Below are positions 34,974 through 43,532 of a stretch of DNA of 64,000 bases, in pieces. Every line of letters starts with the position of its first letter. The first letter of the stretch is position 1. The DNA is from Alphaproteobacteria bacterium (lineage in GTDB: Bacteria > Pseudomonadota > Alphaproteobacteria > Sphingomonadales > Sphingomonadaceae). The notes beneath the pieces were generated by a model that saw only the letters and a program-made list of their open reading frames with translations, ran no database searches and had not been told where the DNA came from. The stretch spans positions 58,938 to 122,937 of the forward strand of contig JAFANP010000032.1 of NCBI GenBank assembly GCA_019232625.1, in the 5' to 3' direction. The translations under genes and the position numbers were made by a program.

Positions 34974-35512
34974 CAGACCACCGTCAGCGCGCCGTCGAGG
35001 ACGTCGAAGCTCGCCTGGCTGAGCTTGGTCTTGCGGGCGCCGGCCGTCTGAAGGACGGAGCTCGCCTCGGCCGCCACCTCGCTTGCCGAGATGGTGAGCT
35101 TTCCGCCGCCGTCGGTCTTCTCGATGGTGAGCTCGCCGGCATCGTCGTCGATGCGCAGGACGAAGCTCTTCGTCCTCCAGAACTTGACCGCCGGCACCGC
35201 GTCGGCCGCGGCGACGGCGTCGTCGGCCCAGAAGCAGCCCACCCAGATCGGGAAATCGAGATTGCCGGCCTCGAACTCGACCCAGACATTGGCCTCCACG
35301 TCGGGTATCGAGAAGAAGCCCGAGCCGTCCGGATTGGCCATCGGCACGCAGGGCAGCGCCCAGATCGCCTGGTCGGCCATGATCGCCGGCACCTGCACCT
35401 GCAGCCGGCCCCGTTTCTGCGGATCCTGATTGTCGACGACGCGGCCGCGGAACTTGCCGAAGTAGCGGCTGGCGACGATCTCGGTGAGCCGCTCCAGATA
35501 TTCCTCAACCAT
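34973..35512 (-). CDS. Spike protein, gp5/gpV-type OB-fold
   Basis: A 179-residue protein with an OB-fold domain as in phage baseplate protein V and VgrG (GKFRGRVVDNQDPQKRGRLQ, then GSGFFSIPDVEANVWVEFE and DFPIWVGCFW). The C-terminal 60 residues (FVLRIDDDAGELTIEKTDGG, KLTISASEV) should form the triangular beta-helix needle that holds the PAAR tip. It overlaps the hub gene by 8 nt. In Afp/PVC the gp27-like and gp5-like parts are one VgrG-like protein (Pvc8); here they are two separate genes, as in phage T4 and in some eCIS lineages. Confidence 0.88.
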   Translation of the reverse strand: MVEEYLERLTEIVASRYFGKFRGRVVDNQDPQKRGRLQVQVPAIMADQAIWALPCVPMANPDGSGFFSIPDVEANVWVEFEAGNLDFPIWVGCFWADDAVAAADAVPAVKFWRTKSFVLRIDDDAGELTIEKTDGGGKLTISASEVAAEASSVLQTAGARKTKLSQASFDVLDGALTVV

Positions 35513-36695
35513 AGAGCGCCTCCGGAAGGGCGTTGCGCCGCAGGGTGAGGTCCATGAGGTGCCCCCATGCATTGACCACGTGGAGGACCTTCGAGACCTG
35601 GTAGCGTCCGCTGTGGACGAAGCCGGTCCCCTCCACGCGCACGATCTCGTGGGCCTGGACGACGCCGGGGAAGAGATGGGCGCTGGTGCTCGCCCGCGCG
35701 GTGATGAACCAGCTTTCGCTGGCGAGCGTGGCGCTGGCGTCGGCGCCGCGGTCCTCCGCGCTGCCCGCGCCGGGATGGTTGATCGTGCGCGTGACGTGGA
35801 AGCGGGCGAGGGTCGCCTGGGCCTCCTGGCCCTCCGGGTCGACCGGCGGCTGCTCGACCGCCGCCTCATGCTCGTCGTCCTCGCCGCTGCGGTCGTTGAT
35901 GCCGTGGATCAGCGCCGCGGTCGCCTTCTCGACGTCCACGTCGAGGTCGAACGAGCGGATGTTGCGGCACTGGCCCTCGGGGACGTTGAGCCGGAGGACC
36001 TTCTCGCCCGTGCCGGTCAGCATGTCGAGCGTCGGCGCGGGCGAGGGAAACTCGACCCCGCCGGGGCCGCCATAGTCGGGAGACGGCTTGAAGGCCGCGG
36101 TCTCGGTGATGTCGAAGTTCGCGGTCGTCGAGGCGCGGGCGGCGACCGTGTAGGTGATCCAGAATTCGTAGTTGAGGCGACGGGCGAGGTCGTTGACGAC
36201 GCGCAGGTCGGGCGAGCTCTGGTTCAGGGAGCGGGTGCCGTCCTCGAAGGTGATGGCGTCGCTGTCGCGGACGTCGAGGGCGAAATGGTGGTTCTGGAGG
36301 ATGGCGCTGACGATGTTGGTCGCGGTCCCCGCCCAGGCCGAGGTGACGGCGGTGCGGTCCATCTCGATCCGGCGATCCTCGCCGTGCACCTCGAGCCAGC
36401 TGCCCGGGCCGCCGAGGACCGAGGAGGATTTGAGCTTGGTGATCGGCCCTCGGACGAGGCAGACCGACTGGTCGTGCTCGTCCTTGACCAGCACCGCGAG
36501 GATCTCGCCGGGCTGCAGCGACTGGGCGGAAAGGGCGGTGGGCCGGCCCTGGCAGATGTCCTCCTCGAAGCGGACGGCATATTTGGTCGCCTTGGAGAGC
36601 TCCTGCTCGACGCGGATCTCGGCGACGGCGTCGGCGAGCGTCGTGTCGAGCGGCGTGTTGGCCGCCGTGTGCGCGATGACGAAGCCGCCGGGCAT
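35505..36695 (-). CDS. Baseplate hub protein, gp27/VgrG N-terminal-like
   Basis: A 396-residue protein of the phage late control D/gp27/VgrG N-terminal family, forming the trimeric hub between tube and spike. Visible are VAEIRVEQELSKATKYAVRF, a LVRGPITKLKSSS barrel strand, GEDRRIEMDRTAVTSAWAG, QSSPDLRVVNDLARRLNYEF (hub helix) and a C-terminal barrel with HSGRYQVSKVLHVVNAWGHL. It starts on the TGATG overlap with the LysM gene and is followed by the OB-fold spike gene. This corresponds to the N-terminal half of Pvc8. Confidence 0.87.
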   Translation of the reverse strand: MPGGFVIAHTAANTPLDTTLADAVAEIRVEQELSKATKYAVRFEEDICQGRPTALSAQSLQPGEILAVLVKDEHDQSVCLVRGPITKLKSSSVLGGPGSWLEVHGEDRRIEMDRTAVTSAWAGTATNIVSAILQNHHFALDVRDSDAITFEDGTRSLNQSSPDLRVVNDLARRLNYEFWITYTVAARASTTANFDITETAAFKPSPDYGGPGGVEFPSPAPTLDMLTGTGEKVLRLNVPEGQCRNIRSFDLDVDVEKATAALIHGINDRSGEDDEHEAAVEQPPVDPEGQEAQATLARFHVTRTINHPGAGSAEDRGADASATLASESWFITARASTSAHLFPGVVQAHEIVRVEGTGFVHSGRYQVSKVLHVVNAWGHLMDLTLRRNALPEALYG

Positions 36696-36982
36696 CAGCC
36701 GCCCCGCCGCTGCGGGATGATCACCCGCTCGGCCTCGGCAAGGGAGTCCGGAAGGAGGGCGCCGTTGGCCTCGGCGATCCGCCAGAAGGCGGCGGCGTCC
36801 TCAAGATAATAATGGGCGAGGTGGTCGAGCCGCTGGTGCGCCTTCTTGCGATGCTGCCCCAGCTCGCCCTGGTCGGGGACCTCGGCCGGGGTGAGTGCGG
36901 CGACGCTGCGGCCCTTGCGGTCGGTGGCCGGCTCGGTCGTCGCGTACCTGACGTAGCGGCTCTTGGGATCGAAGACGGCCAT
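36695..36982 (-). CDS. LysM-like tail adaptor protein
   Basis: A 95-residue protein whose second half is LysM-like (QRLDHLAHYYLEDAAAFWRI, then ANGALLPDSLAEAERVIIPQ), as in gpX/gp53-type tail proteins. The N-terminal half is short and charged. In Afp7/Pvc7 a tube-like domain and a LysM domain are in one chain; here the tube-like domain is the preceding gene, 2 nt upstream, so the two probably work together at the baseplate top. In particles such domains hold the baseplate and do not necessarily bind peptidoglycan. Confidence 0.82.
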   Translation of the reverse strand: MAVFDPKSRYVRYATTEPATDRKGRSVAALTPAEVPDQGELGQHRKKAHQRLDHLAHYYLEDAAAFWRIAEANGALLPDSLAEAERVIIPQRRGG

Positions 36983-36984
36983 GG

Positions 36985-37683
36985 CTAGCCCTGGACCAGT
37001 CCGGCTATGTCGAAGCCGGTGTTGACGAGATTGGCGACGGCGAGAAGGTCCTCCTGCAGCTCGTTGAGGTTCCAGCAGGCGATGGCGAGGTCGGAGAGGA
37101 AGCCCTCCCGGCAGCGGAATAGGTTCGGGGTCAGCACCTGGAGCTGGACCGTCACCTTGGCGTGGATCGGATAGAGCAGGCCGGTGAACATCGTCTCCTC
37201 GATGCTGAGCGAGGTCAGGCGCACCGGCAGCATCAGCCCCGGACCGAAGATCAGGAAGGTGATCGGCACGGTCGGGCGATGGGCGATCTCGCCGCCCTTG
37301 CCGACGAGGCTGGCGGCGCTCTTGACGAGGTCGCCGATCAGGCCCTGGCTCGGCTTGGCGAGCTTCTTGATCGCGGCGATCCGCGAGGCGACGCCGGTGG
37401 CGATGTTGATCGGATTGTCGACCTGGGCCGGGTCCGCGGCGTCGAGGAACAGATCGAAGCTGATCTTCTCGTCGGGCGGGTTGGGGCTGACGTCGGGCGC
37501 CGCGCCGCCCTGGGCGGAGGTGGTGGTGTCGAACGGATTCCACGGCGTCAGGCCGCGGGTGATCTTGGCCGGATTGTATTGGAAGAGGACGATGTTCGGC
37601 GTGAACAGGACGATGTCCGGGATCAGCTGGACGAAGGCGCCGGGCAGGTTGCGGGCGCCGGGCGGGAAGGCGGCGTCAGCCAT
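36985..37683 (-). CDS. Contractile injection system tube-family adaptor (Pvc7 N-terminal-like)
   Basis: A 232-residue protein of the CIS tube/adaptor family. The signature is the FQYNPAKITRGLTPWN segment (residues about 34-49), followed by EKISFDLFLDAADPAQVDNP, HRPTVPITFLIFGPG and a C-terminal TSLSIEETMFTGLLYPIHAK strand region. It resembles the N-terminal part of Afp7/Pvc7, which links the inner tube to the spike. Its ATG overlaps the end of the small DUF5908-like gene by 8 nt and the LysM gene starts 2 nt after its stop. Confidence 0.83.
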   Translation of the reverse strand: MADAAFPPGARNLPGAFVQLIPDIVLFTPNIVLFQYNPAKITRGLTPWNPFDTTTSAQGGAAPDVSPNPPDEKISFDLFLDAADPAQVDNPINIATGVASRIAAIKKLAKPSQGLIGDLVKSAASLVGKGGEIAHRPTVPITFLIFGPGLMLPVRLTSLSIEETMFTGLLYPIHAKVTVQLQVLTPNLFRCREGFLSDLAIACWNLNELQEDLLAVANLVNTGFDIAGLVQG

Positions 37684-37900
37684 GGCCGCCTCCTCCCAGC
37701 GCGTCCGACAGCGCCCCCGCGGCGGCGCGGCCCGGGGCGCTTCCGGCGGCGGCGAGGCGCAGGCGGCCGGCAAGGCCGCGCGCCGGGACGTCGGCGGGGA
37801 CGGCGGCCGCGAACTCGGCGGCCGCCGCCTGCGCGGCTTCCGCGCTGGGCGCCCTGACGACGAGGCGCCGGATGTGCAGGGGCAGGCGCGGCTCAGTCAT
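37676..37900 (-). CDS. Small DUF5908-like eCIS protein (Pvc6 position)
   Basis: A 74-residue protein, alanine- and arginine-rich. Its N-terminus (PLHIRRLVVRA) resembles the short IEIRELVIKA-type start of DUF5908 proteins, which sit in the Pvc6 position directly before the Pvc7-like gene, as here. The start at 37900 overlaps the AAA+ ATPase stop by 8 nt and the end overlaps the next gene by 8 nt. Position supports the label more than sequence. Its role in the particle is not known. Confidence 0.6.
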   Translation of the reverse strand: MTEPRLPLHIRRLVVRAPSAEAAQAAAAEFAAAVPADVPARGLAGRLRLAAAGSAPGRAAAGALSDALGGGGHG

Positions 37901-39893
37901 GGCTGGCCAGCTCCGCTCGAACCCGCCGGTCGAGGGCGCGCCCCTCCTTCGCCAGCTCGCGCTCCACGCCCGTGACGAGGTCGGCGAAGGCCGGCGCCGC
38001 GCGGCCGTCCCCGTCCCGGAGGAAGGCGGCGGTGAGCGCCGCGCCCTTGATCTGGGCCGGGCTGAGGTCGAGTGAGGCGAGGCGGGCGCACCAGCCCTCC
38101 AGCCTCGCCTCCGCGACTTCGGCGTCCGACAGGGCCGCGACGTGCCGGCGCCAGAGGCTTCGGCGCTCCTTCTCGCCCGGCGCGCCGAAATCGACCATGT
38201 GGCGGATCCGGCGGATGAAGGCGGGGTCGACATTCTCCTTCTTGTTGGTGGTGAGGATCGCCGCGCCGTCGAAATCCTCGATCAGCTGGAGGAGGTAGTT
38301 GGTGTCGGCGTTGGCGTGCCGGTCGAGCGCGTCGCGCGTCTCCGTGCGCCGGGCGAAGAGGGCGTCGGCCTCGTCGAACAGCAGCAGCGCGCCCGTCCCC
38401 TGCACCCGGCCGAAGATCGCCCGCAGGTTCTTCGCGGTCTCGCCGATATATTTGGAGATGGTCGAGGCGCAGTCGACCCGGACGAGGTCGACCTGCAGCT
38501 CCGCGGCGATCACCTGGGCGGCCATGGTCTTGCCGGTGCCGGGCGGCCCGTGGAACAGGATCGACTGGCCGAGCCCGCCATATTTGGCCCGCCGCTCGCC
38601 GCCGGCGAGGAGGCCGTCGCGGGCGCGCATCTCGGCGATGATCGCGCGGAGCAGCGCAAGCGGCCGGTCGGCGAGGACGAGGTCAGCCCAGCCGTAGGGC
38701 TGGCGGAGCAGCTGCGCGTCGCCCTGGAGGCGAGTCCGCGCCCGCTCGCGGATCCGGGCGCAGGCGGAGGCGGCGTCCTTCGGGCAATGCTCGGCCGCCG
38801 CCAGCAGGTCGGCCAGACGGGCGCCGGCGAGGACCCGGTCGGCCCCCGGGCCGTCGATCGCCGGCAGCGCCGGCCCGCAGGCGCTCCACACGGCGAGCTT
38901 GTCGGCCTGCGAGAGGGAGGGGAGGTCGACGGCGAGGTCGACGAGCCCCTCGGCGCGGGGCGGGGCGGCGCCCTGGTCGACGGCGACGAACTGCACCGGC
39001 GTGCTCGCGACCAGCGGGGCTCCGCCGAGCGGCGGGCGATCCCAGTAGAGGCCGTGGCCGGTAATGAGGGCGAGCCGCTGGGCGCGCATGTAGAGGTCGG
39101 CATCCTCCTCGCCGGCGGCGATGCGGATCAGCCGGATGCCGAGCCGCTCCGCCACCGCCGCGGCGAAATGGACCCGGCCTGAGCCCGGCGGCGCCGCGAG
39201 CAGGACTCGGACGGACCGCTTCATCTCGGTCAGCCGGGCGATCTCCGCCGCGGCGGCGGCGGTCGGCCAGCAGGAGACCGGCAGGTCCGCCGGGACGATC
39301 GTGTCGGCGCAGGCGGCGAGGCGGCGGTCGAGCCCCGGCCGTCCGAAGGCGGCGGCGGCTATGTCCGGGTCGACGGCCAGAGCGGCGGCGGCGGCGCCCC
39401 CCGCCGGCCCGGCCTCGACCAGCGACCAGAGGACGAGCGGCGAGGAAGGCCGCAGGATGGGCTGGGCGTCATGGCCGAACAGCTCGATGACGAGGCGCTC
39501 GGTGAGCGGCGCCTCGCCGCGCCCGGAGAGGGCGCCGACGGCGGCGTGGAGGCCCGGATCGGCGGCGAGCGCCAGCCCGGCGTCGAGCAGGTCGCGTTCG
39601 GCGCCGGAGAGCCGGAAGAGGCCGGAGAGCCGCTTGCGCATCCGCCCCTCGGGCGCGGCCTCGAGCGCGGCGTCGGCGGCGGCGACCGCGCCGCCGAACC
39701 GCCGGCCCTCCGCCGAGCCTTCGGCCCATTCGCGCATGTGGTGGCGCCAGCCGGGCTCCGCCGTCGAGCCGCCCGCGCGGCGCCAGGCGTCGAACCGCGC
39801 GAGCGCGGCCCGGAAACGGGCGCAGAGCAGCTCGGCGACGGGCGCGGCCGCGGCGTCGGGGAGGCGGGCGACGAGGGGGGCGGCGCCGATCAT
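37893..39893 (-). CDS. AAA+ ATPase of eCIS (Pvc15/Afp15-like)
   Basis: A 666-residue protein. Residues about 1-230 are a helical N-terminal region, followed by a degenerate first AAA fold (VLLAAPPGSGRVHFAAAVAE). The active second AAA+ domain shows YGGLGQSILFHGPPGTGKT (Walker A about 447-454), ALLLFDEADALF (Walker B about 500-510), TNKKENVDPAFIRRI (sensor 1 and arginine finger) and a C-terminal lid. This matches the eCIS ATPase, proposed to act in assembly or effector loading and not in sheath recycling. In Afp/PVC it lies near the end of the cluster; here it lies upstream, between the cap and DUF5908-like genes. The ATG at 39893 overlaps the DUF4255 stop. Confidence 0.92.
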   Translation of the reverse strand: MIGAAPLVARLPDAAAAPVAELLCARFRAALARFDAWRRAGGSTAEPGWRHHMREWAEGSAEGRRFGGAVAAADAALEAAPEGRMRKRLSGLFRLSGAERDLLDAGLALAADPGLHAAVGALSGRGEAPLTERLVIELFGHDAQPILRPSSPLVLWSLVEAGPAGGAAAAALAVDPDIAAAAFGRPGLDRRLAACADTIVPADLPVSCWPTAAAAAEIARLTEMKRSVRVLLAAPPGSGRVHFAAAVAERLGIRLIRIAAGEEDADLYMRAQRLALITGHGLYWDRPPLGGAPLVASTPVQFVAVDQGAAPPRAEGLVDLAVDLPSLSQADKLAVWSACGPALPAIDGPGADRVLAGARLADLLAAAEHCPKDAASACARIRERARTRLQGDAQLLRQPYGWADLVLADRPLALLRAIIAEMRARDGLLAGGERRAKYGGLGQSILFHGPPGTGKTMAAQVIAAELQVDLVRVDCASTISKYIGETAKNLRAIFGRVQGTGALLLFDEADALFARRTETRDALDRHANADTNYLLQLIEDFDGAAILTTNKKENVDPAFIRRIRHMVDFGAPGEKERRSLWRRHVAALSDAEVAEARLEGWCARLASLDLSPAQIKGAALTAAFLRDGDGRAAPAFADLVTGVERELAKEGRALDRRVRAELASHD

Positions 39894-41326
39894 GGGCCGG
39901 TCTCCAGCCAGAAGGGCTGCGAATCCACTCCGTTGACGCTGAGCCGGACGGTGTGGAGCCCCTTCTTGGCGACGTCGAACAGCGGCTGCGCCACGATCGT
40001 GTGCATCGTCGCCCGGAAGAGACCGTCGTTCTTCTCGGGCACGGGATCGAAGGAGGGGACTCGCTGATAGGCCTCGCCGTCGAGGATGAAGGCGAGATCG
40101 AGCCCGGCGGCGGTGAGGTCGAAGCGCGGCGAGACGTGGAAGGTGATGCGGTGGCGGTCCGGCGGGCCGGGGATCAGCACCGGCGCGTCCGCCTTGCCGA
40201 GCCGCGGAGCGATCTGGAACAGCACCTCGTTGCTGCGGCGGACGAGCTCGCGCACCTGCGTGCCCACGGCCTGCTCGCCGATCACCACGTCGGCGCGGGC
40301 CCGGTAGGTGCCCGGCAGGATGTCGAGCGTCGCCGGGTTGCCGTCCGCGTCGGTATAGGCGATCCGCCCGGCGAGGCGGACGTCGATGCGCTGGCTGTCG
40401 AAGGCGACTCCCCAGACGTCGGTGACTCCCCCCGGCTGCACGGCCTCGGGCAGCGCGATCTCGCCGCCGGGCACCCCGAGGGCGCGCCAGCTGTCGTGGC
40501 GGACGACGAGGCGGCGGCGGATACCGGCGGCGAGGCCCGTGCCGAGCAGCCAGAAATGGTTGGAGTCCGGGAAGGCGGCGTCGACCGCCGGATGGTCGAG
40601 GAAGGGCCGGCCCGGCGAAAGCTCGATCTCGTCGGGAAGGCTGCCGCCGAGCCCGGCCGGGCGCGCGAAGCGGAGGCTGCTGCGGCTGGCGGTGAGCGCG
40701 ACGTCCGCCTTGAGCCCGACCCACTGGCCGACGGTGAGGACCATGTTCGCCGCGCTCTTGGCCGGCTCGGGCTCGAGCTGGACGAGCCGGACCTCGTAAT
40801 AAGCGGCGAGCCGAACGGGCTGCTGCTGCTCGGTCGCCCAGTAAGCGAGCGCGTCCTCGGGCGTCAGCGGCCTGAGGACGATCTCAAGGCGCGTGTCGGC
40901 GTCGTCGAGGCCCGGCTGGAGGACCTTGGTGACGGTGCCGGCGACGTCTGCCACCGACGTATCGGGATCGACGAAGGCGAAATCGTGCAGCGTCTTCAGG
41001 GCGTGGCCCATGATCTGCTGCTCGGTCTCGGCGCGCTTGGGGGCGGTCTTGTGATGGGCGGTCATCAGATAGAAGAGGCTGAGCGACATGGGCGTCGTCG
41101 CGACGCTGTTGGGGTCGGTGCCTGGGCCCGGCAGGTTCTTGTGAAACTGGTCCTCGGCGATGTGATAGAGGTGGAGGTTGATCGTCCGGTCGGCATTCAC
41201 CTGGTCCTCGGGATAGCCGAGGGACACCGCGACGGTCGGAGCCCCGTTCCCGGCGAGCCGGCCGATATTGGCGGTCAGCAGGGCCTGGAGCGAGGTCGAC
41301 ACCAGGGACAGGTCGGAGGTCGCCAT
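39890..41326 (-). CDS. DUF4255 tail-terminator cap protein (Pvc16-like)
   Basis: A 478-residue protein with an N-terminal DUF4255/Pvc16_N domain (SDLSLVSTSLQALLTANI, VAVSLGYPEDQV, LHLYHIAEDQFHKN, SLSLFYLMTAHH). The C-terminal 270 residues are beta-rich (VRLAAYYEVRLVQLEP, FLDHPAVDAAFPDSNHFWL, RITFHVSPRFD), longer than the usual cap of about 290 residues. In eCIS this protein closes the distal end of the tube and sheath. It overlaps the proline-rich gene by 1 nt and the AAA+ gene by 4 nt. Confidence 0.9.
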   Translation of the reverse strand: MATSDLSLVSTSLQALLTANIGRLAGNGAPTVAVSLGYPEDQVNADRTINLHLYHIAEDQFHKNLPGPGTDPNSVATTPMSLSLFYLMTAHHKTAPKRAETEQQIMGHALKTLHDFAFVDPDTSVADVAGTVTKVLQPGLDDADTRLEIVLRPLTPEDALAYWATEQQQPVRLAAYYEVRLVQLEPEPAKSAANMVLTVGQWVGLKADVALTASRSSLRFARPAGLGGSLPDEIELSPGRPFLDHPAVDAAFPDSNHFWLLGTGLAAGIRRRLVVRHDSWRALGVPGGEIALPEAVQPGGVTDVWGVAFDSQRIDVRLAGRIAYTDADGNPATLDILPGTYRARADVVIGEQAVGTQVRELVRRSNEVLFQIAPRLGKADAPVLIPGPPDRHRITFHVSPRFDLTAAGLDLAFILDGEAYQRVPSFDPVPEKNDGLFRATMHTIVAQPLFDVAKKGLHTVRLSVNGVDSQPFWLETGP

Positions 41327-42240
41327 CAGCGCCTCCTGAGGCCGTAGAGGGTGACGGCGGAGGGCCGGACCGGGAGCGGGCCGATGATCGAGGCCGCGGC
41401 GGCGGTGGCGGGTGCCGCGCCGGCCCCGGGCGCGGAGGGGCGGGCGCCCGCGGGCGGCGGCGGCGGGGCGACCTCGATCACCACCTCGTCGATGGTGACG
41501 CCGGCCGGCTCGGGCCGGGCGGGCGCCTCCAGCGGCGGCTCGGCGGGAAGAGGGCCGGCGGCGGCCGGCGGCGGCTCGGCGACCACGACCGGGGCGGGCG
41601 GGCTCGGCACGGCTTCCTCGGCGGGACGCGGAGCGGGACGCGCCTCGGTCGCGGGCACCGCCTCCGCCACCTGGAGGGCAGGCGTCGGCGATCGGGCCTC
41701 CCGGGGCGAGGCCGGCTCGGCGGGCTCGGGCTCCGGTGCCGGGTGGACGGAGGGTGTCTCCGCCTCGACCGGCGCTGGGGCGGCGGCCTCGCTCGCGTCC
41801 GGCGGCGGCGCCTCGGCCGGCAAGGGCTCGAAGTCGTGCGGGGAGATGTCGAAGGGCTGCGGCGGCAGGAAGCCGGCGGCCTCCGCTGCCGGCAGGGGCT
41901 CGGCGGCGGCGGCACCGCTCTCCATGCGCGGCGGATCGCGGTCCGGAGCCGCCAGCGGGGCCGGCTCGGACGTCTCGGGGACGGGATCGTGGCGCGGCAC
42001 CGGTTCGAGGGCGCGCGGCGCCTCGGGCGCGACCGGCTGCGCCTGATCGGCGAGACGGACGTCGACGGCGGTCGGGGTGGGAAGATCGAACGCGTCCAGG
42101 CCGGAATCGGCGAGGCCGAGCCGCTGGTCGTGCTCGGCCAGCGGCGTCGCAAGAGGCGCCGCCGGAGTTGCGCCCGCAAGCGCCGCCGCGGCCGGCGCCG
42201 GGGCGACCCGGGCGAGGAGGCGCTGGAGGTAGGGGGTCAT
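41326..42240 (-). CDS. Pro/Ala-rich disordered eCIS protein
   Basis: A 304-residue protein that is almost entirely proline, alanine and glutamate. Only the ends look ordered: MTPYLQRLLARVA at the start and LPVRPSAVTLYGLRRR at the end. It is translated from an ATGA overlap with the zinc-ribbon protein and overlaps the cap gene by 1 nt, so it is a fixed part of the operon. The biased composition suggests a flexible linker or scaffold, possibly a length or assembly factor. No family is recognized. Confidence 0.65.
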   Translation of the reverse strand: MTPYLQRLLARVAPAPAAAALAGATPAAPLATPLAEHDQRLGLADSGLDAFDLPTPTAVDVRLADQAQPVAPEAPRALEPVPRHDPVPETSEPAPLAAPDRDPPRMESGAAAAEPLPAAEAAGFLPPQPFDISPHDFEPLPAEAPPPDASEAAAPAPVEAETPSVHPAPEPEPAEPASPREARSPTPALQVAEAVPATEARPAPRPAEEAVPSPPAPVVVAEPPPAAAGPLPAEPPLEAPARPEPAGVTIDEVVIEVAPPPPPAGARPSAPGAGAAPATAAAASIIGPLPVRPSAVTLYGLRRR

Positions 42241-42986
42241 GCCGCCGCCACCCTGCGGCGGGCGGGGACGCTGGCCGCCGCCGCGAGCCGAACGAGGTCG
42301 TGCCGGTGGGCGCGCTCGAGGGCCAGTATCTCCGACAGGGCCCAGCAATAGGTGCGCGCCAGAAGGTCTATCTCGCGCAGCAGCATCGGCCGCTCGCGTT
42401 CGCAGCAGCGCAGGAAGAAGCGGCTGAGGTCGAAGGCGAAATGCTGCTGGGCGCGGCAGGCGGGGCAGGCGGTTTCGACCGTGTCGATCGCCGCGGGAGA
42501 AAGGCGCTCGAGCGCGGCCTCCAGCGCCGCGGGCGGATCGTCGCCTTTCTCCAGGGTCACCCGGTCGAGGAGGGCGAGGGGTCCGCCCGCCACCAGGTCG
42601 GCGATCCTGACGGCGCGAAGCCGGGTGCCGCCGGGAAGCGACTCCTCCTCGGCCGGTGGCGCCTCGCCGAGGAGGGCGTCGAGGACGATGCTCAGCTCGA
42701 AGGGCTTGCCGCAGCCGCCGCAGGCCTGGCGCAGCTCCGCCCGGTCGCCGAAGAAGGCGCGGTACAGGGCCTGGAACAGCCGGTCGCCATCGGCGAGGGT
42801 GAGGTCGGTGAGGTCGGCCGGCCTGAGCGTCCCGTCCGCTTCGGTCAGCGCGCCCGCCATCCATTCGATCGCCGCGCCATAGTCGCAGCCATAGAGGGCA
42901 AGCTCGTCGGCGCCCGTGAGCGGGCGCCAGCGCGCTTCCCGCCGGCCGCCGGCGCCGCTTGCGAGGTGGACCGGCGCGACCCGCAT
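42237..42986 (-). CDS. Zinc-ribbon baseplate protein (gp26-like)
   Basis: A 249-residue protein with two CxxC pairs, C89/C92 (ACGGCGKPFEL) and C174/C177 (ACPACRAQQHF), likely a zinc ribbon split by an insert. The C-terminus (LLREIDLLARTYCWALSEIL, then HRHDLVRLA) resembles the T4 gp26-like baseplate family found in phage-tail-like clusters. The start at 42986 uses the TGATG overlap with the tube gene; the longer open frame lies inside the tube gene. A baseplate assembly role is inferred from this resemblance and from its position. Confidence 0.7.
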   Translation of the reverse strand: MRVAPVHLASGAGGRREARWRPLTGADELALYGCDYGAAIEWMAGALTEADGTLRPADLTDLTLADGDRLFQALYRAFFGDRAELRQACGGCGKPFELSIVLDALLGEAPPAEEESLPGGTRLRAVRIADLVAGGPLALLDRVTLEKGDDPPAALEAALERLSPAAIDTVETACPACRAQQHFAFDLSRFFLRCCERERPMLLREIDLLARTYCWALSEILALERAHRHDLVRLAAAASVPARRRVAAA

Positions 42987-43501
42987 CAGGCCGCCGGCGT
43001 GAAGATCGCCGGATCCTCGCCCGCGAAGCCGGTGTCGCGGATGAAGCCATGATTCTGGAGCACTATGGTCTCGAACGCGAAGGCGTTCGCGTTGGCGTCG
43101 AGCTCCGGAAGGGCGGTATATTCCGACACCCAGCAGCCGAACACCTGCCACTTCATCACCGGCTGGCCCTTGAGGTTCAGGAGCTCGACGGTGAGGTTGC
43201 GGCGCATGCCGCTGAGGCTGACGCCGCCGTCCCCCTCGGGGGAGTAGACGGCGTTGGCCCATTCCTCGAACTTGCGGTCGAGGGCGAGGCCGCGCTCCAG
43301 GGTGATGGGCTCCGCCTTCGACTGGCCGGGGGAGTTGACGACGGTGCTCTCCATGCCGCCGCTGCGGTTGGTGATCACCTCCGTCGTTCGCTTGAGCGCG
43401 GAGACCTTGCTCACTCCGGCGACGAGCGTTGCGCCCATATACACCCGGAACTTGAAGTTCTTGTACGGGTCGATTTCCCGTGAAAAGGCTTGGATCGGCA
43501 T
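42986..43501 (-). CDS. eCIS inner tube protein (gp19/Pvc1-like)
   Basis: A 171-residue protein of the T4 gp19/Hcp-like inner tube family (DPYKNFKFRVYMGATLVAGV, then TEVITNRSGGMESTV, ERGLALDRKFEEWANAV, MRRNLTVELLNLKGQPVMKW). Hexamer rings of this protein form the rigid tube that is driven into the target. It follows the sheath by 31 nt, the largest gap in the operon, where strong extra initiation for a high-copy protein would be useful. Only one tube gene is present, unlike PVC and Afp, which have two (Pvc1, Pvc5). Confidence 0.93.
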   Translation of the reverse strand: MPIQAFSREIDPYKNFKFRVYMGATLVAGVSKVSALKRTTEVITNRSGGMESTVVNSPGQSKAEPITLERGLALDRKFEEWANAVYSPEGDGGVSLSGMRRNLTVELLNLKGQPVMKWQVFGCWVSEYTALPELDANANAFAFETIVLQNHGFIRDTGFAGEDPAIFTPAA

Positions 43502-43532
43502 GCTGCAGGCCCTCTTGTGGGGGAGTTGAAGC

